Shown here piece by piece: positions 52,137-60,530 of a DNA stretch of 64,000 nt. This DNA is from Actinoallomurus iriomotensis. GTDB lineage: Bacteria; Actinomycetota; Actinomycetes; Streptosporangiales; Streptosporangiaceae. The notes beneath the pieces were generated by a model that had not been told where the DNA came from, ran no database searches, and saw nothing but the letters and a program-made list of their open reading frames with translations. The stretch covers positions 885,266 to 949,265 of the forward strand of contig NZ_BSTJ01000003.1 of NCBI RefSeq assembly GCF_030269445.1, written 5' to 3'. A program made the translations under genes and the position numbers. Position 1 is the stretch's first letter. Every line of letters begins with the position of its first letter.

Positions 52137-53780
52137 CGCGGCCATTCGTCCTTCAAGGTAGGCGTGCACGGCGGAGACCACCACCGATCCTTCTCCGACG
52201 GCGGAGGCGACCCGTTTGACCGAGCCGGCGCGGACGTCACCCACGGCGAACAGACCCTCGACGGAGGTCGCGAAGGCTTCTCGGGTCATCACGAAGCCCT
52301 TGTCGTCGAGTTCGACGCCCACGTCGTGAAGCCATGTGGTGCGTGGGACCGCGCCGATCATCAAGAACACTCCACCCGCCTCGATCCGGACGTCCTGCCC
52401 GCTTCGCCCGTCTCGCCAGGTGAGCTTGGTGAGACGGTCCTCACCCGCGACGGAGGTCAGCTGTGACCGGGGGTGGACGGTGATCCGTTCATGGTGGGTG
52501 AGCCGCTGGGCCAGGTAGCTCGACATCGTCTCGGAGAGGTCGTCGCGGCGAATGAGCACGTGTACCTGGTCGGCCTGCTGGGTGAGGAACAGCGCGGCCT
52601 GGCCGGCCGAATTGCCGCCTCCGACCACCACGGCATTCCGGCCGACACATGCCCGCGCCTCGAGTTCGGTCGCGGCATAGTGGACGCCGCGACCTTCGAA
52701 CTCGGTGACACCCGGGGTGCTCTCCAGCCGGCGGTATCGGACGCCACTCGCGATGACGACGGCCCGGGCCGTGACGTCGCTCTGGTCGTCGAGCCGGACC
52801 CGGAATCCGTCCGGGCTCCGCGACAACTCGGTCACGGAGCGGGGCGAGACCAGCCGTGCGCCGAACTTGACCGCCTGCAACATCGCCAGCCGGGCGAGCT
52901 CGCTGCCGGCGACTCCGCGCGGGAATCCGAGGTAGTTCTCGATCCGCGAGGAGGTGCCGGCCTGCCCTCCCAGGGCGACATCTTCGACGATGACGACGTC
53001 AAGTCCTTCGGAGGCTCCGTAGACGGCGGCGGCCAAGCCCGCCGGTCCGGCGCCCACGATCAGCAGATCGCAACGCGCCTGGTCGGAGAGCCCGCAGAGG
53101 TCGAGACCGATGGCGGTGGCCAGATCGCGAGTCGTCGGCTCGGTCAGGATTCGCCGTCGGCCGGTCACCACGGCGGTCCCCTTCTCCGGGAGCGCACACT
53201 GCCCCGCGACCTCGGCCCAGGCGGACGGGTCCGAGCGCAGCACCGTCCGATACGGGATGTGATTGCGCTCGGCGAACTCCCGCAGCCGGTGCAGGTCGGG
53301 ATCGTCGTCGCCGGCGACGACGAGGCCGCCCTCGCCGGCACGGGTCAGCAGACGTCGCCGCGCGTCGAACGCGGAGAGCAACACGTCACCCAGCTCGGCG
53401 GAGGTCGCCACGAGCCGGCTCAGATCCTCGACCCGCACCCGCAGCAGCGCGCTCTTCGCCATCGCGACACCCGCGAGGAAGGCCGGCTGCCCCATCAGCA
53501 TGCCGAGTTCGCCGACGAAGTCGCCGGCTTCGACCACGAACACGACCCGGTCGTCTCTTCGATCCACGAGACGAACCTCACCGGCGAGTACGAGGTACAG
53601 GTCGTAGGCGTCGCCCGCGTCCCACAACACCTCACCGGGCTCGGGATGGATCACCTGTCCGACCGACTCCAGCAGCCTTCGGCCTTCTTCGTCGAAAACA
53701 GGCCACGCCTGAGTATCGACGGCGTCCGCCCGGTGGGAGGAGTAGCGGGTCCGCTCGTCGGTCGCTGGAACGGCGCTCAT
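52125..53780 (-). CDS. cNMP-binding domain fused to a thioredoxin-reductase-like flavoprotein without CxxC
   Basis: A 551-residue three-part protein. Residues ~40-150 form a cyclic nucleotide-binding domain (PEPGEVLWDAGDAYDLYLVL, GDFVGELGMLMGQPAFLAGV). Residues ~165-235 resemble a short thioredoxin-like fold. The rest is a thioredoxin-reductase-type FAD/NAD(P) domain: LLIVGAGPAGLAAAVYGASE, LGGQAGTSSRIENYLGFP, VVVGGGNSAGQAALFL, GLFAVGDVRAGSVKR. The dithiol CxxC is missing; the matching site reads YAATELEARAC. So it is a regulated oxidoreductase, not a standard reductase. The ATG at 53780 has GGAAGG upstream. Confidence 0.9.
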   Translation of the reverse strand: MSAVPATDERTRYSSHRADAVDTQAWPVFDEEGRRLLESVGQVIHPEPGEVLWDAGDAYDLYLVLAGEVRLVDRRDDRVVFVVEAGDFVGELGMLMGQPAFLAGVAMAKSALLRVRVEDLSRLVATSAELGDVLLSAFDARRRLLTRAGEGGLVVAGDDDPDLHRLREFAERNHIPYRTVLRSDPSAWAEVAGQCALPEKGTAVVTGRRRILTEPTTRDLATAIGLDLCGLSDQARCDLLIVGAGPAGLAAAVYGASEGLDVVIVEDVALGGQAGTSSRIENYLGFPRGVAGSELARLAMLQAVKFGARLVSPRSVTELSRSPDGFRVRLDDQSDVTARAVVIASGVRYRRLESTPGVTEFEGRGVHYAATELEARACVGRNAVVVGGGNSAGQAALFLTQQADQVHVLIRRDDLSETMSSYLAQRLTHHERITVHPRSQLTSVAGEDRLTKLTWRDGRSGQDVRIEAGGVFLMIGAVPRTTWLHDVGVELDDKGFVMTREAFATSVEGLFAVGDVRAGSVKRVASAVGEGSVVVSAVHAYLEGRMAAAVT

Positions 53781-53916
53781 TTGACTGCCTTCCGTTGGCC
53801 TGGCTTCCCCGGTGAGCAGCAGGCGATCCAGGATGCTATCCGGTACGCCACGGACGGGACCACCGCCTCGGCGACCGCCCGCCCTCGGCTTCCCCATGCG
53901 CGGGTGCCGAGGTGGC

Positions 53917-53922
53917 TAGTCT
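53917..53922 (+). promoter_or_regulatory. -10 box of a leaderless transcript
   Basis: TAGTCT, exactly 7 bases before the GTG at 53930; it favours this start over the GTG at 53912. Confidence 0.6.
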
Positions 53923-53929
53923 TCCTGGG

Positions 53930-54472
53930 GTGACGGAGACAGCTGAAGACCTGGCGCTGCCCGCCGCCCTGGCCGAGGTGGTCGAGGTCGGCTTCGAGTG
54001 GGAGTGGGACGAGGAGACCGACGAGTCCCGAGGGTGTGATTTCGAGCCGTACGCACGGCTGGAGGCACCCGAGAAGACCGCGTGGTGGTTCCGTCTGTGG
54101 ACCGGCAACGAAGAGGCCGACGGCAGCGAGTTCCGCTTCTTCGGCGCCACCGGGGCGGGCGACTATGCCGGCTTCTGGCTGGTCCGGCCGGGTGCGCCTC
54201 TCACCGAGCAGCCGGTCGTCCACCTCGGTTCCGAGGGCGACCGGGGAGTGATCGCCCGCGACCTCGGCGACCTGCTGTGGCTGTTCGCGAACGGTTTCGG
54301 CCCCCTTGAGGCCTTCTCCGCCCCGGACGCCGAGGCGGAGCCGAACGAGGCGTTCCAGGCGATCGCCGAACGCCACGCGCCGGGGAAACGCCGTACGACC
54401 GCGGAGATCGTGGCCGCGGCACGCGCGGAGTTCCCGAACTTCTCGGAGTACATCGACGCGATGTGCCGCTGA
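53930..54472 (+). CDS. SMI1/KNR4-like domain protein (tentative)
   Basis: A 180-residue acidic cytosolic protein: VTETAEDLALPAALAEVVEV, FRFFGATGAGDYAGFWLVRP, VVHLGSEGDRGVIARDLGDL then LLWLFANGFG. This order is typical of SMI1/KNR4/SUKH-type proteins, a group that includes many immunity proteins, but the match is not certain. No toxin partner is beside it. The GTG at 53930 is set by TAGTCT 7 bases upstream. It is divergent from the cNMP-flavoprotein. Confidence 0.7.
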   Translation: MTETAEDLALPAALAEVVEVGFEWEWDEETDESRGCDFEPYARLEAPEKTAWWFRLWTGNEEADGSEFRFFGATGAGDYAGFWLVRPGAPLTEQPVVHLGSEGDRGVIARDLGDLLWLFANGFGPLEAFSAPDAEAEPNEAFQAIAERHAPGKRRTTAEIVAAARAEFPNFSEYIDAMCR

Positions 54473-54574
54473 GCGAAGGTCCGCGTGGCGAGATCCGTAC
54501 GGGCGAGGCCGATGAGTTTCCGGGACGTGCCGGATCTGTACAGCTGACCCTGTTCTCGTCGACCGGAGTCAACG

Positions 54575-55147
54575 GTGTCCCTTCCTCCTTCCGCCGGCTG
54601 GTGCCTGAGCGTGGTGTTCGCGTGCTCGGGCGGGTGGTTCCTGTACCAGTGCGTGCGCGCCACGGCGGGCACCGCCGAGCGGATCTCGCTGTTCCTGCAC
54701 GCGGTGATGTGCCTGGTGATGATCCCGATGGTCTGGCCGTGGGGAGCCCGGATCCCCCATGGCCCGCAGGTCACGCTGCTGGGAGCGGGCGTCGTCTGGT
54801 TCGTCGTCTCGGCCGTACGTGAGCGGCGGATGACGCCCGCGATCCGGGACGCGCACCATGCCCTGATGGCGGCGATGATGGCCTGGATGGTGATCACGCC
54901 GATGCCCGTCCCCCGTGACGGGCCGGCACCCCGGATGGCCGGCGGACACGCCGCGATGGCGCAGATGAGCGGCCCTACGCCGGCCGCCGTGACGCTGGCC
55001 GCGTACTGCCTCGTGGCGACGGTGGTCTGGCTCGCCGAGGCCGGCACCGCGACCGGCCCCCAGCCGCTCATACGCCGCCTGCCCTCGGCGGCCGGCCACG
55101 CGGCCATGAGTCTCGGCGCCGGCGTCCTGACTCTGGCGATGTCATGA
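54575..55147 (+). CDS. DUF5134 membrane protein
   Basis: A 190-residue protein with about five hydrophobic helices and unusually many Met and His residues: FLHAVMCLVMIPMVWPWG, IRDAHHALMAAMMAWMVITP and AAGHAAMSLGAGVLTLAMS. The Met/His-lined helices would suit copper binding; that is an inference. DUF5134 proteins are actinomycete-specific and of unknown role. The GTG at 54575 (MSLPPSAGWCLSVVF) follows CCGGAGTC. It lies 100 bases after the SMI1-like gene, same strand. Confidence 0.8.
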   Translation: MSLPPSAGWCLSVVFACSGGWFLYQCVRATAGTAERISLFLHAVMCLVMIPMVWPWGARIPHGPQVTLLGAGVVWFVVSAVRERRMTPAIRDAHHALMAAMMAWMVITPMPVPRDGPAPRMAGGHAAMAQMSGPTPAAVTLAAYCLVATVVWLAEAGTATGPQPLIRRLPSAAGHAAMSLGAGVLTLAMS

Positions 55148-55252
55148 CCGCGGCGAACGTCGCGGCCCCGCGCTCGTCAGTGCCTGACCCCTCTCGGTCG
55201 ACATAGGCCCTCACCTGGGGATACGGCCCGCGATGACGCGGACACCCGCGGG

Positions 55253-55258
55253 TAGCGT
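55253..55258 (+). promoter_or_regulatory. -10 box of the leaderless GH15 transcript
   Basis: TAGCGT, exactly 7 bases before the GTG at 55266. Confidence 0.6.
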
Positions 55259-55265
55259 GGTCAAC

Positions 55266-57020
55266 GTGCGGATCGAGGACTACGCCCTCATCGGGGACAC
55301 ACGGTCAGCCGCCCTGGTCGGTCGCGACGGGTCGATCGACTGGCTCTGCCTTCCCCGGTTCGACTCTCCCTCGTGCTTCGCCAAGCTCCTCGGCGACGAG
55401 TCCAACGGGTTCTGGCGGTTGGCCCCCACCGGGCACGAGATGGCCGCGCGACGCGCGTACGCCGGCGACACGCTCATCCTCGAGACCGTATGGGAGACCC
55501 CTACGGGGACCGTCAAGGTCATCGACTTCATGCCTCCCCGGCAGGCCAACCCCCACCTGGTCCGGATCGTGGAGGGCGTGTCCGGGACCGTGGACATGAC
55601 CGCGGAGATCAGCATCCGGTTCGACTACGGCGGGATCGTCCCCTGGGTTCGCCGCTTCGACGGCCGCCTTCACGCCATCGGCGGGCCCGACTCGGTCTGG
55701 ATCGACGTCCCCCTCCACCTGGAGGACAGCGGTGACCGGCACACCGGCACCTTCATGATCGACGCAGGGCAACGCCAGGCGTTCGTGTTCACGTGGCACC
55801 CCTCGCACCAGCCGGAACCCGACCGCATCGATCCCGGCGAGCAGCTCACCGATACCAGACTGTTCTGGGAGGAATGGGTCTTCCGCTGCTGGCTCCCGAG
55901 CCGCTGCCGCGCCGCCGTGATGCGCTCCCTCATCACGCTCAAGGCCCTCACCTACAGCCCGACCGGCGGCATCGTGGCGGCTCCCACCACATCGCTGCCC
56001 GAGCATCTCGGCGGGGTCCGCAACTGGGACTACAGATTCTGCTGGCTGCGCGACGCCGCGATGACACTCGACGCCCTGACCGAATCCGGATACATCACCG
56101 AGGCGGGCGCCTGGCGTGACTGGCTGCTCCGCGCCATCGCGGGCCGCCCGGAGGATCTCCAGATCATGTACGGCGTGGCAGGAGAGAGGCGCCTGCCGGA
56201 GCAGACGCTCGACTGGCTACCCGGCTACGAGGGCTCCAGGCCGGTACGGATCGGCAACGACGCGGCCGGCCAGCTTCAGCTCGACGTCTACGGCGAGGTG
56301 CTCAACTGCTTCTACCGGGCCCACAAGCTGGGGATGCCGCCCTCCGACTACGCCTGGTCCATCGTCTGCAGACTGATGGACTTCATCGATCGCAGCTGGG
56401 ACCAACCCGACGAGGGCCTGTGGGAGATCCGCGGCCCGCGGCGGCACTTCGTCCACTCGAAGGTCATGGCGTGGGTGGCGGCCGACCGGGCCGTACGGAT
56501 GGTCGGAAAGCTCGGCCACACCGGTCCCGTCGAACGCTGGCGTGCCATGCGGGACCGGATCCACGCCGAGGTCTGCGACAAGGGATTCGACCCCGAGCGC
56601 GGCACGTTCACCCAGTCGTACGGCTCGCGCGAGCTCGACGCGGCGCTGCTCCTCATCCCGATCGTCGGCTTCCTGCCGCCGAAAGACCCCCGGGTCACCG
56701 GCACGATCGACGCGATCAAACGCGAGCTGACGACCGACGGCTTCGTCCTGCGCTATCCGACCTCCGAGAGCAACGACATCGACGGGCTACCCGGAACCGA
56801 AGGCGTCTTCCTCGCCTGCAGCTTCTGGCTGGCCGAGGCGCTCGCCCTCGTCGGGCGCAAGCATGAGGCCATGGAGCTGTTCGAACGGCTGCTGGCCCTC
56901 ACCAACGACGTGGGCCTGCTCGCCGAGGAGTACGACCCGGTCCAAGGGCGTCAGCTGGGCAACTTCCCTCAGGCGTTCACCCACATCAACCTGATCCATA
57001 CGGCCCAGGCCCTCAGCTGA
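55266..57020 (+). CDS. GH15 family glucoamylase/trehalase-like hydrolase
   Basis: A 584-residue cytosolic glycoside hydrolase of family 15. The start VRIEDYALIGDTRSAALVGR, with SIDWLCLPRFDSP, is the standard N-terminal beta-domain. The (alpha/alpha)6 barrel has GGVRNWDYRFCWLRDAAMT, the general acid Glu in PDEGLWEIRGP and the general base region LLAEEYDPVQGRQLGNFPQA. In mycobacteria close relatives are trehalases, so trehalose or another alpha-glucoside is likely. No signal peptide is present. The GTG at 55266 is chosen over an earlier one at 55233 because of the -10 box. Confidence 0.93.
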   Translation: MRIEDYALIGDTRSAALVGRDGSIDWLCLPRFDSPSCFAKLLGDESNGFWRLAPTGHEMAARRAYAGDTLILETVWETPTGTVKVIDFMPPRQANPHLVRIVEGVSGTVDMTAEISIRFDYGGIVPWVRRFDGRLHAIGGPDSVWIDVPLHLEDSGDRHTGTFMIDAGQRQAFVFTWHPSHQPEPDRIDPGEQLTDTRLFWEEWVFRCWLPSRCRAAVMRSLITLKALTYSPTGGIVAAPTTSLPEHLGGVRNWDYRFCWLRDAAMTLDALTESGYITEAGAWRDWLLRAIAGRPEDLQIMYGVAGERRLPEQTLDWLPGYEGSRPVRIGNDAAGQLQLDVYGEVLNCFYRAHKLGMPPSDYAWSIVCRLMDFIDRSWDQPDEGLWEIRGPRRHFVHSKVMAWVAADRAVRMVGKLGHTGPVERWRAMRDRIHAEVCDKGFDPERGTFTQSYGSRELDAALLLIPIVGFLPPKDPRVTGTIDAIKRELTTDGFVLRYPTSESNDIDGLPGTEGVFLACSFWLAEALALVGRKHEAMELFERLLALTNDVGLLAEEYDPVQGRQLGNFPQAFTHINLIHTAQALS

Positions 57021-57068
57021 CGCCGACCGAGGAACGGTCACCGGGTTGATCTTCACGCCACCGCAGCG

Positions 57069-57107
57069 AGGCGGGCTCGGCGGCGACAACGGCCATCGAG
57101 CCCGCCT
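57069..57107. terminator. Bidirectional hairpin terminator
   Basis: A perfect 11-bp stem AGGCGGGCTCG/CGAGCCCGCCT with a 17-base loop, between convergent GH15 and DUF2690 genes. An outer GATCTTC...GAAGATC pair may extend it. Confidence 0.75.
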
Positions 57108-57144
57108 GACCGAATTCACGAAGATCGAGGTCAGGAATTATTGT

Positions 57145-57582
57145 TCAGTCGGTCCAGGGGGTGAACCATTGGGCCTTGTTGATGACCGTGACGGATGCGC
57201 GCGCCGGGCCAGGTGAGTACAGCTGGTCGGTATAGGCCCAGCCCGCCACCGATGAGCCGAGGCTTTTATAGCCATATGGATTCTGTCGAGTCACCCCCAG
57301 TATGGCCGTCTCGCCGGGGTTGACGTAGTACCTTGCCCAGTTCGTTTTACACGTCGGTGACCACATGAGCTGCAGTCCATTGATGTCGAAGACCGCGTAT
57401 GCGAGATATGTGCATCCGGTCTCGTCCGGATCGGTGCCGTCGCATCCGTAGTTGCTACAGGTCACAGACGGAGCGACCGTCGTGGCGGCTGCGGAGGCGG
57501 GTCCGGCGGTAACGCCGAGGCCGAACAACGACAGCGGCACGGCGGGAACCAATGCGGCGATCGCTCGGGTGAGATGTTCCAC
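57145..57582 (-). CDS. Secreted DUF2690 protein
   Basis: A 145-residue exported protein. The signal peptide is about 35 residues (VEHLTRAIAALVPAVPLSLF to PASA). The mature part (TCSNYGCDGTDPDETGCTYL, INGLQLMWSPTCKTNWARYY, NPYGYKSLGSSVAGWAYTDQ) is a DUF2690 domain with conserved cysteines. The GTG at 57582 has GAGAGGGC upstream. It is divergent from a membrane HTH protein that carries the same domain on its outer side, so the two probably form one system. Confidence 0.85.
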   Translation of the reverse strand: MEHLTRAIAALVPAVPLSLFGLGVTAGPASAAATTVAPSVTCSNYGCDGTDPDETGCTYLAYAVFDINGLQLMWSPTCKTNWARYYVNPGETAILGVTRQNPYGYKSLGSSVAGWAYTDQLYSPGPARASVTVINKAQWFTPWTD

Positions 57583-57678
57583 GGTCTGCCCTCTCTGTAC
57601 GTGGGCCCGTTCGCGGCATGTCCGCCGGGAACAGGCGAAGCACTGGGGACACTTCCACTCACCGCGTTGATCGGGAAT

Positions 57679-57714
57679 CCTTGTTTCGGTCCGAACGACA
57701 AAATCCGAACAAGG
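57679..57714. promoter_or_regulatory. Candidate operator of the DUF2690 pair
   Basis: CCTTGTTTCGG and CCGAACAAGG form a near-perfect inverted repeat, with an inner TTCGG-T-CCGAA palindrome at 57685-57695 and TCCGAAC repeated twice. It lies just before the start of the membrane HTH gene. Confidence 0.5.
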
Positions 57715-57725
57715 ACGGACGCTGC

Positions 57726-58661
57726 ATGGGACGCAGGCCGCAGCCAGTCGACGCAGAGGTAACGGAACTAGCGGAATTCGTTGCGGACCTAAGGGCGCTG
57801 CGAGCACAGGCCGGAAATCCGCCGTACCGTTCGATGGCGGTGAAGGCCCGGTACTCGGCGAGCACCCTCTCAGAGGCGGCATCGGGGCGTCGGTTGGCGA
57901 CCCTCCCGGTCGTGTTGGCCTATGTCGCCGCCTGTGGCGCGGAAACCGAAGGCTGGCCGGAGCGGTGGCGGCAGGTCGCCGCGGCCGTGCATGCGCACCG
58001 TGAGGGGACTCAGGCCGAGACATCACCAGCGGCTGATCGGAGCGAATCAACTCCGCTCGTCGACGTGCCGGCCACCTTGGCCGTGCCCGCCGCACCCCAG
58101 GGTCACGGTAAACGAGGTGCTACGCAGCTGATCATGGTCGGTGGCGCCCTGCTCTCGGCAGTGAGCATCATCACCGCCTGGCGGCTGCTCTTTCCCGGGT
58201 CGGCCGATCACACCTCGGCCGCCTCGCCGAGATCCACCAGAACGATCGCAGAGGGCAGCGACCCTCAGGACACCGGCTGCGACAAGGGCGAGGTCATGAC
58301 CGTCGCCTCGGCCAACCTCTACGCTCCCGACCGGTTCTTCGTCGGCTATATCTTGCTTCGTTACGCACCAGCCTGCGGGGCGATGTGGCCGCGCTTCCAA
58401 CCGGCCACGGGAATGGCGCAGCTGGACGGCGCCCAAGTCACCGTCTGGATCACGCGGCCGGCCGACGGGCGAGCCTCGCGGTACGACACTCCTTATCTCG
58501 GGGATCTCGTCTACGGGAACATGCTGCGCACCTCGTACGGCTGTCTCGAAGGCGCGACGACCGTCACAGCGCCGCATCCCACCGCAGGGCCCACCGCCGC
58601 GCTGCCCGGGAAAGGCCGCATCTTCGCGCATGCCGAGACTCAGTGCGTACACCGACCCTGA
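57726..58661 (+). CDS. Membrane-anchored HTH regulator with exterior DUF2690 domain
   Basis: A 311-residue protein with three parts. Residues ~10-85 form an XRE-like HTH (ELAEFVADLRALRAQAGNPP, VKARYSASTLSEAASGRRLA) inside the cell. One helix (LIMVGGALLSAVSIITAWRL) crosses the membrane. The exterior ~120 residues are DUF2690-like (DPQDTGCDKGEVMTVASANL, LLRYAPACGAMWPRFQPATG). This resembles a one-component transmembrane regulator of the ToxR/CadC style, though direct signalling is an inference. AAGGACGG lies before the ATG. Its divergent partner at 57145-57582 is a secreted protein with the same domain. Confidence 0.85.
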   Translation: MGRRPQPVDAEVTELAEFVADLRALRAQAGNPPYRSMAVKARYSASTLSEAASGRRLATLPVVLAYVAACGAETEGWPERWRQVAAAVHAHREGTQAETSPAADRSESTPLVDVPATLAVPAAPQGHGKRGATQLIMVGGALLSAVSIITAWRLLFPGSADHTSAASPRSTRTIAEGSDPQDTGCDKGEVMTVASANLYAPDRFFVGYILLRYAPACGAMWPRFQPATGMAQLDGAQVTVWITRPADGRASRYDTPYLGDLVYGNMLRTSYGCLEGATTVTAPHPTAGPTAALPGKGRIFAHAETQCVHRP

Positions 58662-58831
58662 ACTCGTCATCGGCGTCGTGACCGGACACCCGGCCGACAG
58701 GTAGGCCAAGCGCCGGTGGCGGACCACGCGGACCTCGTGGAGTCCTCCAGCGTCATTCGCCACCGCCATGGGCGGGCGCAGGTTCCCGGCCCGTACCCCG
58801 CAACCCCCTCATGTCAGGCGATAGAGCCGCC

Positions 58832-58837
58832 TAAACT
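58832..58837 (+). promoter_or_regulatory. -10 box of a leaderless transcript
   Basis: TAAACT, exactly 7 bases before the ATG at 58845. Confidence 0.55.
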
Positions 58838-58844
58838 CCAGGGC

Positions 58845-59168
58845 ATGGATCTCAAAGAGGCGTCGTACATGGTCCTTAGCGAATCCGCCCCATATGCGGA
58901 GCTGCGAAGCGTCGCCCAAGCCGCGTATGACGACTTCTCCGCCGGCCGCGAAGTCCCCTACGTTGCCCTCAAGGGCATCCTCGCCGAGGCCAGCCGCAAA
59001 GGCGTGCTGGGCAAACTCAAGCAGAGATACGGCTACGACACGTTCTGCGAGATGGTCATCGTGCTTGGCCGTGAGACAGATCGCCAGCGGACCATCGCCG
59101 GAGATCTGCCCTCCAGAAGACGCCCCGGCTTTCGTGGCTCGCCGGTAGAAGCCGGTGATTTCTCGTAG
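58845..59168 (+). CDS. Hypothetical protein
   Basis: A 107-residue, mostly helical, soluble protein: MDLKEASYMVLSESAPYAEL, VALKGILAEASRKGVLGKLK, YGYDTFCEMVIVLGRETDRQ. I do not recognise a family. Its codon third positions are less GC-rich than in neighbouring genes. TAAACT 7 bases before the ATG fits the leaderless pattern used elsewhere here, which supports it as a real gene. It lies next to gene debris at 59177-59360. Confidence 0.6.
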   Translation: MDLKEASYMVLSESAPYAELRSVAQAAYDDFSAGREVPYVALKGILAEASRKGVLGKLKQRYGYDTFCEMVIVLGRETDRQRTIAGDLPSRRRPGFRGSPVEAGDFS

Positions 59169-59176
59169 GTAGTAGA

Positions 59177-59245
59177 TCAAGTGTTGTAGCTGACGATGTA
59201 GTCGTCGCCCTGGTGCATCGGCAGGCCGCCGAGGATGACGGCGTT
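59177..59245 (-). pseudogene. Possible 3' fragment of a lost gene
   Basis: On the minus strand, in frame just downstream of the alcohol dehydrogenase stop, 22 codons with almost all G/C third positions read NAVILGGLPMHQGDDYIVSY, then N, T and a stop. It looks like a genuine protein C-terminus, but there is no start and no family that I can name. The stretch between it and the dehydrogenase (59246-59356) is Glu/Gly-rich and less gene-like. Confidence 0.35.
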
Positions 59246-59356
59246 CAAGGGGTGGCTACCGTCTTCGCCGCCGAGCTCGCCTTCAGTCCGGTGCTGAGAG
59301 GGCGGCAAGGCGTGAGCCGCCTGTCCGTCTTCGCCCTCCTCACGGCCCTCCGTTCG

Positions 59357-60403
59357 TCAGGACGCGAGGTCGAGGACGAACCGGTACTTGACGTCACCCG
59401 CGGCCAGCCGGTCCAGTGCCTCGTTGACCTCGGCGACGGGCAGTACCTCGACGGTCGCGGTCACGTCGTGGGCGGCGCAGAAGTCGAGCATCTCCCGGGT
59501 GTCGGTGATGCCGCCGCTGCCTGCGCCCGCCAGCCGTTTGCGTCCGAACCGCAGGGTCTGAGGTGTGAAGGAAAGTTCCGGCACGATGCCGAGCGTGCAC
59601 AGGGTCCGGTCGAAGCGGAGCGCCGTCAGGTAGGGCGAGAGATCGTGCGTGCGGGGCACGGTGTCGAGGATGAAGTCGAACCGCCCGCGCTGCCCGGCCA
59701 TGGCCTCGGCGTCGGTCGACACCACCACGTCGTCGGCACCGAGTTCCAGCATGTCCTTCGCCTTGTCGGGTGAGGTGGTGAAGCCCACCACCTCGGCGCC
59801 GAGCGCCTTGGCCAGCTTCACCGCCACGTGCCCGAGTCCGCCGAGGCCGATGATGCCGACCGTCTGCCCCGGGCCGACCTCCCACCGCCTGAGCGGCACC
59901 CAGGTGGTGATCCCCGCGCACATCAGCGGCGCGGTCCCGGCCGGGTCTAGCCCCTCGGGACGCCGGTACACGAACGCCTGGTCGGCCACGTACTCGTCGC
60001 TGAACCCGCCCTGGGTCAGGGACCCGTCGCGCCGGTCACGCCCTCCGTAGGTCAGGGTCGGGAACTCCGCGCAGAACTCCTGATCACCGTTGCGGCAGGC
60101 CTCGCACACCCCGCACGAATCGACGATGTTCCCCACACAGACCGGATCACCGACCTGGAAACCGGTGACCGCACTGCCGACGGCCACCACCTCACCGACG
60201 ATCTCGTGGCCGGGCACCAGCGGAAAGATGTCCGGCCGCTCGTGGCCCGGTTCGGGCCGCACGTGCTCCAGGTCGGTGAAGCACACCCCCGCGTGTGTCA
60301 CCCGCAGTGCGACGTCGGTAGGTCGCAGCTCACGGCGCTCGAAGCGCCAGGGTGCCAGCGCCGACCCGGGTGCCTGGGCGGCCCAGCCGTTGACCGTTCG
60401 CAT
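59357..60403 (-). CDS. NAD(P)-dependent zinc alcohol dehydrogenase (cinnamyl-type)
   Basis: A 348-residue medium-chain dehydrogenase of the YahK/cinnamyl alcohol dehydrogenase type. Catalytic zinc ligands are in HAGVCFTDLEHV and VPGHEIVGEVV, and structural zinc cysteines in SCGVCEACRNGDQEFC. The dinucleotide fold is VGIIGLGGLGHVAVKLAKAL, with VGFTTSPDKAKD after beta-2, suggesting NADP. It reduces aldehydes or oxidises alcohols of unknown identity. GAGAGGAG precedes the ATG. It is divergent from an MmyB-type regulator, its likely controller. Confidence 0.93.
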   Translation of the reverse strand: MRTVNGWAAQAPGSALAPWRFERRELRPTDVALRVTHAGVCFTDLEHVRPEPGHERPDIFPLVPGHEIVGEVVAVGSAVTGFQVGDPVCVGNIVDSCGVCEACRNGDQEFCAEFPTLTYGGRDRRDGSLTQGGFSDEYVADQAFVYRRPEGLDPAGTAPLMCAGITTWVPLRRWEVGPGQTVGIIGLGGLGHVAVKLAKALGAEVVGFTTSPDKAKDMLELGADDVVVSTDAEAMAGQRGRFDFILDTVPRTHDLSPYLTALRFDRTLCTLGIVPELSFTPQTLRFGRKRLAGAGSGGITDTREMLDFCAAHDVTATVEVLPVAEVNEALDRLAAGDVKYRFVLDLAS

Positions 60404-60457
60404 GGTGGATCTCCTCTCGTTCGCAACGCCCCCATGCTGTCGCCGGACCGCGCCGCC

Positions 60458-60470
60458 CCACCATCGGTGG
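60458..60470. promoter_or_regulatory. Short palindrome in the dehydrogenase/regulator gap
   Basis: CCACC-ATC-GGTGG lies in the 127-base divergent region and could be the binding site of the MmyB-type regulator. Confidence 0.35.
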
Positions 60471-60518
60471 CCGATGACTGGGAATCACAGGGCCACCCTC
60501 GTACGGGACGACCGGACG

Positions 60519-60524
60519 TAGCCT
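60519..60524 (+). promoter_or_regulatory. -10 box of a leaderless regulator transcript
   Basis: TAGCCT, 6 bases before the GTG at 60531. Confidence 0.5.
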
Positions 60525-60530
60525 GAGGCT

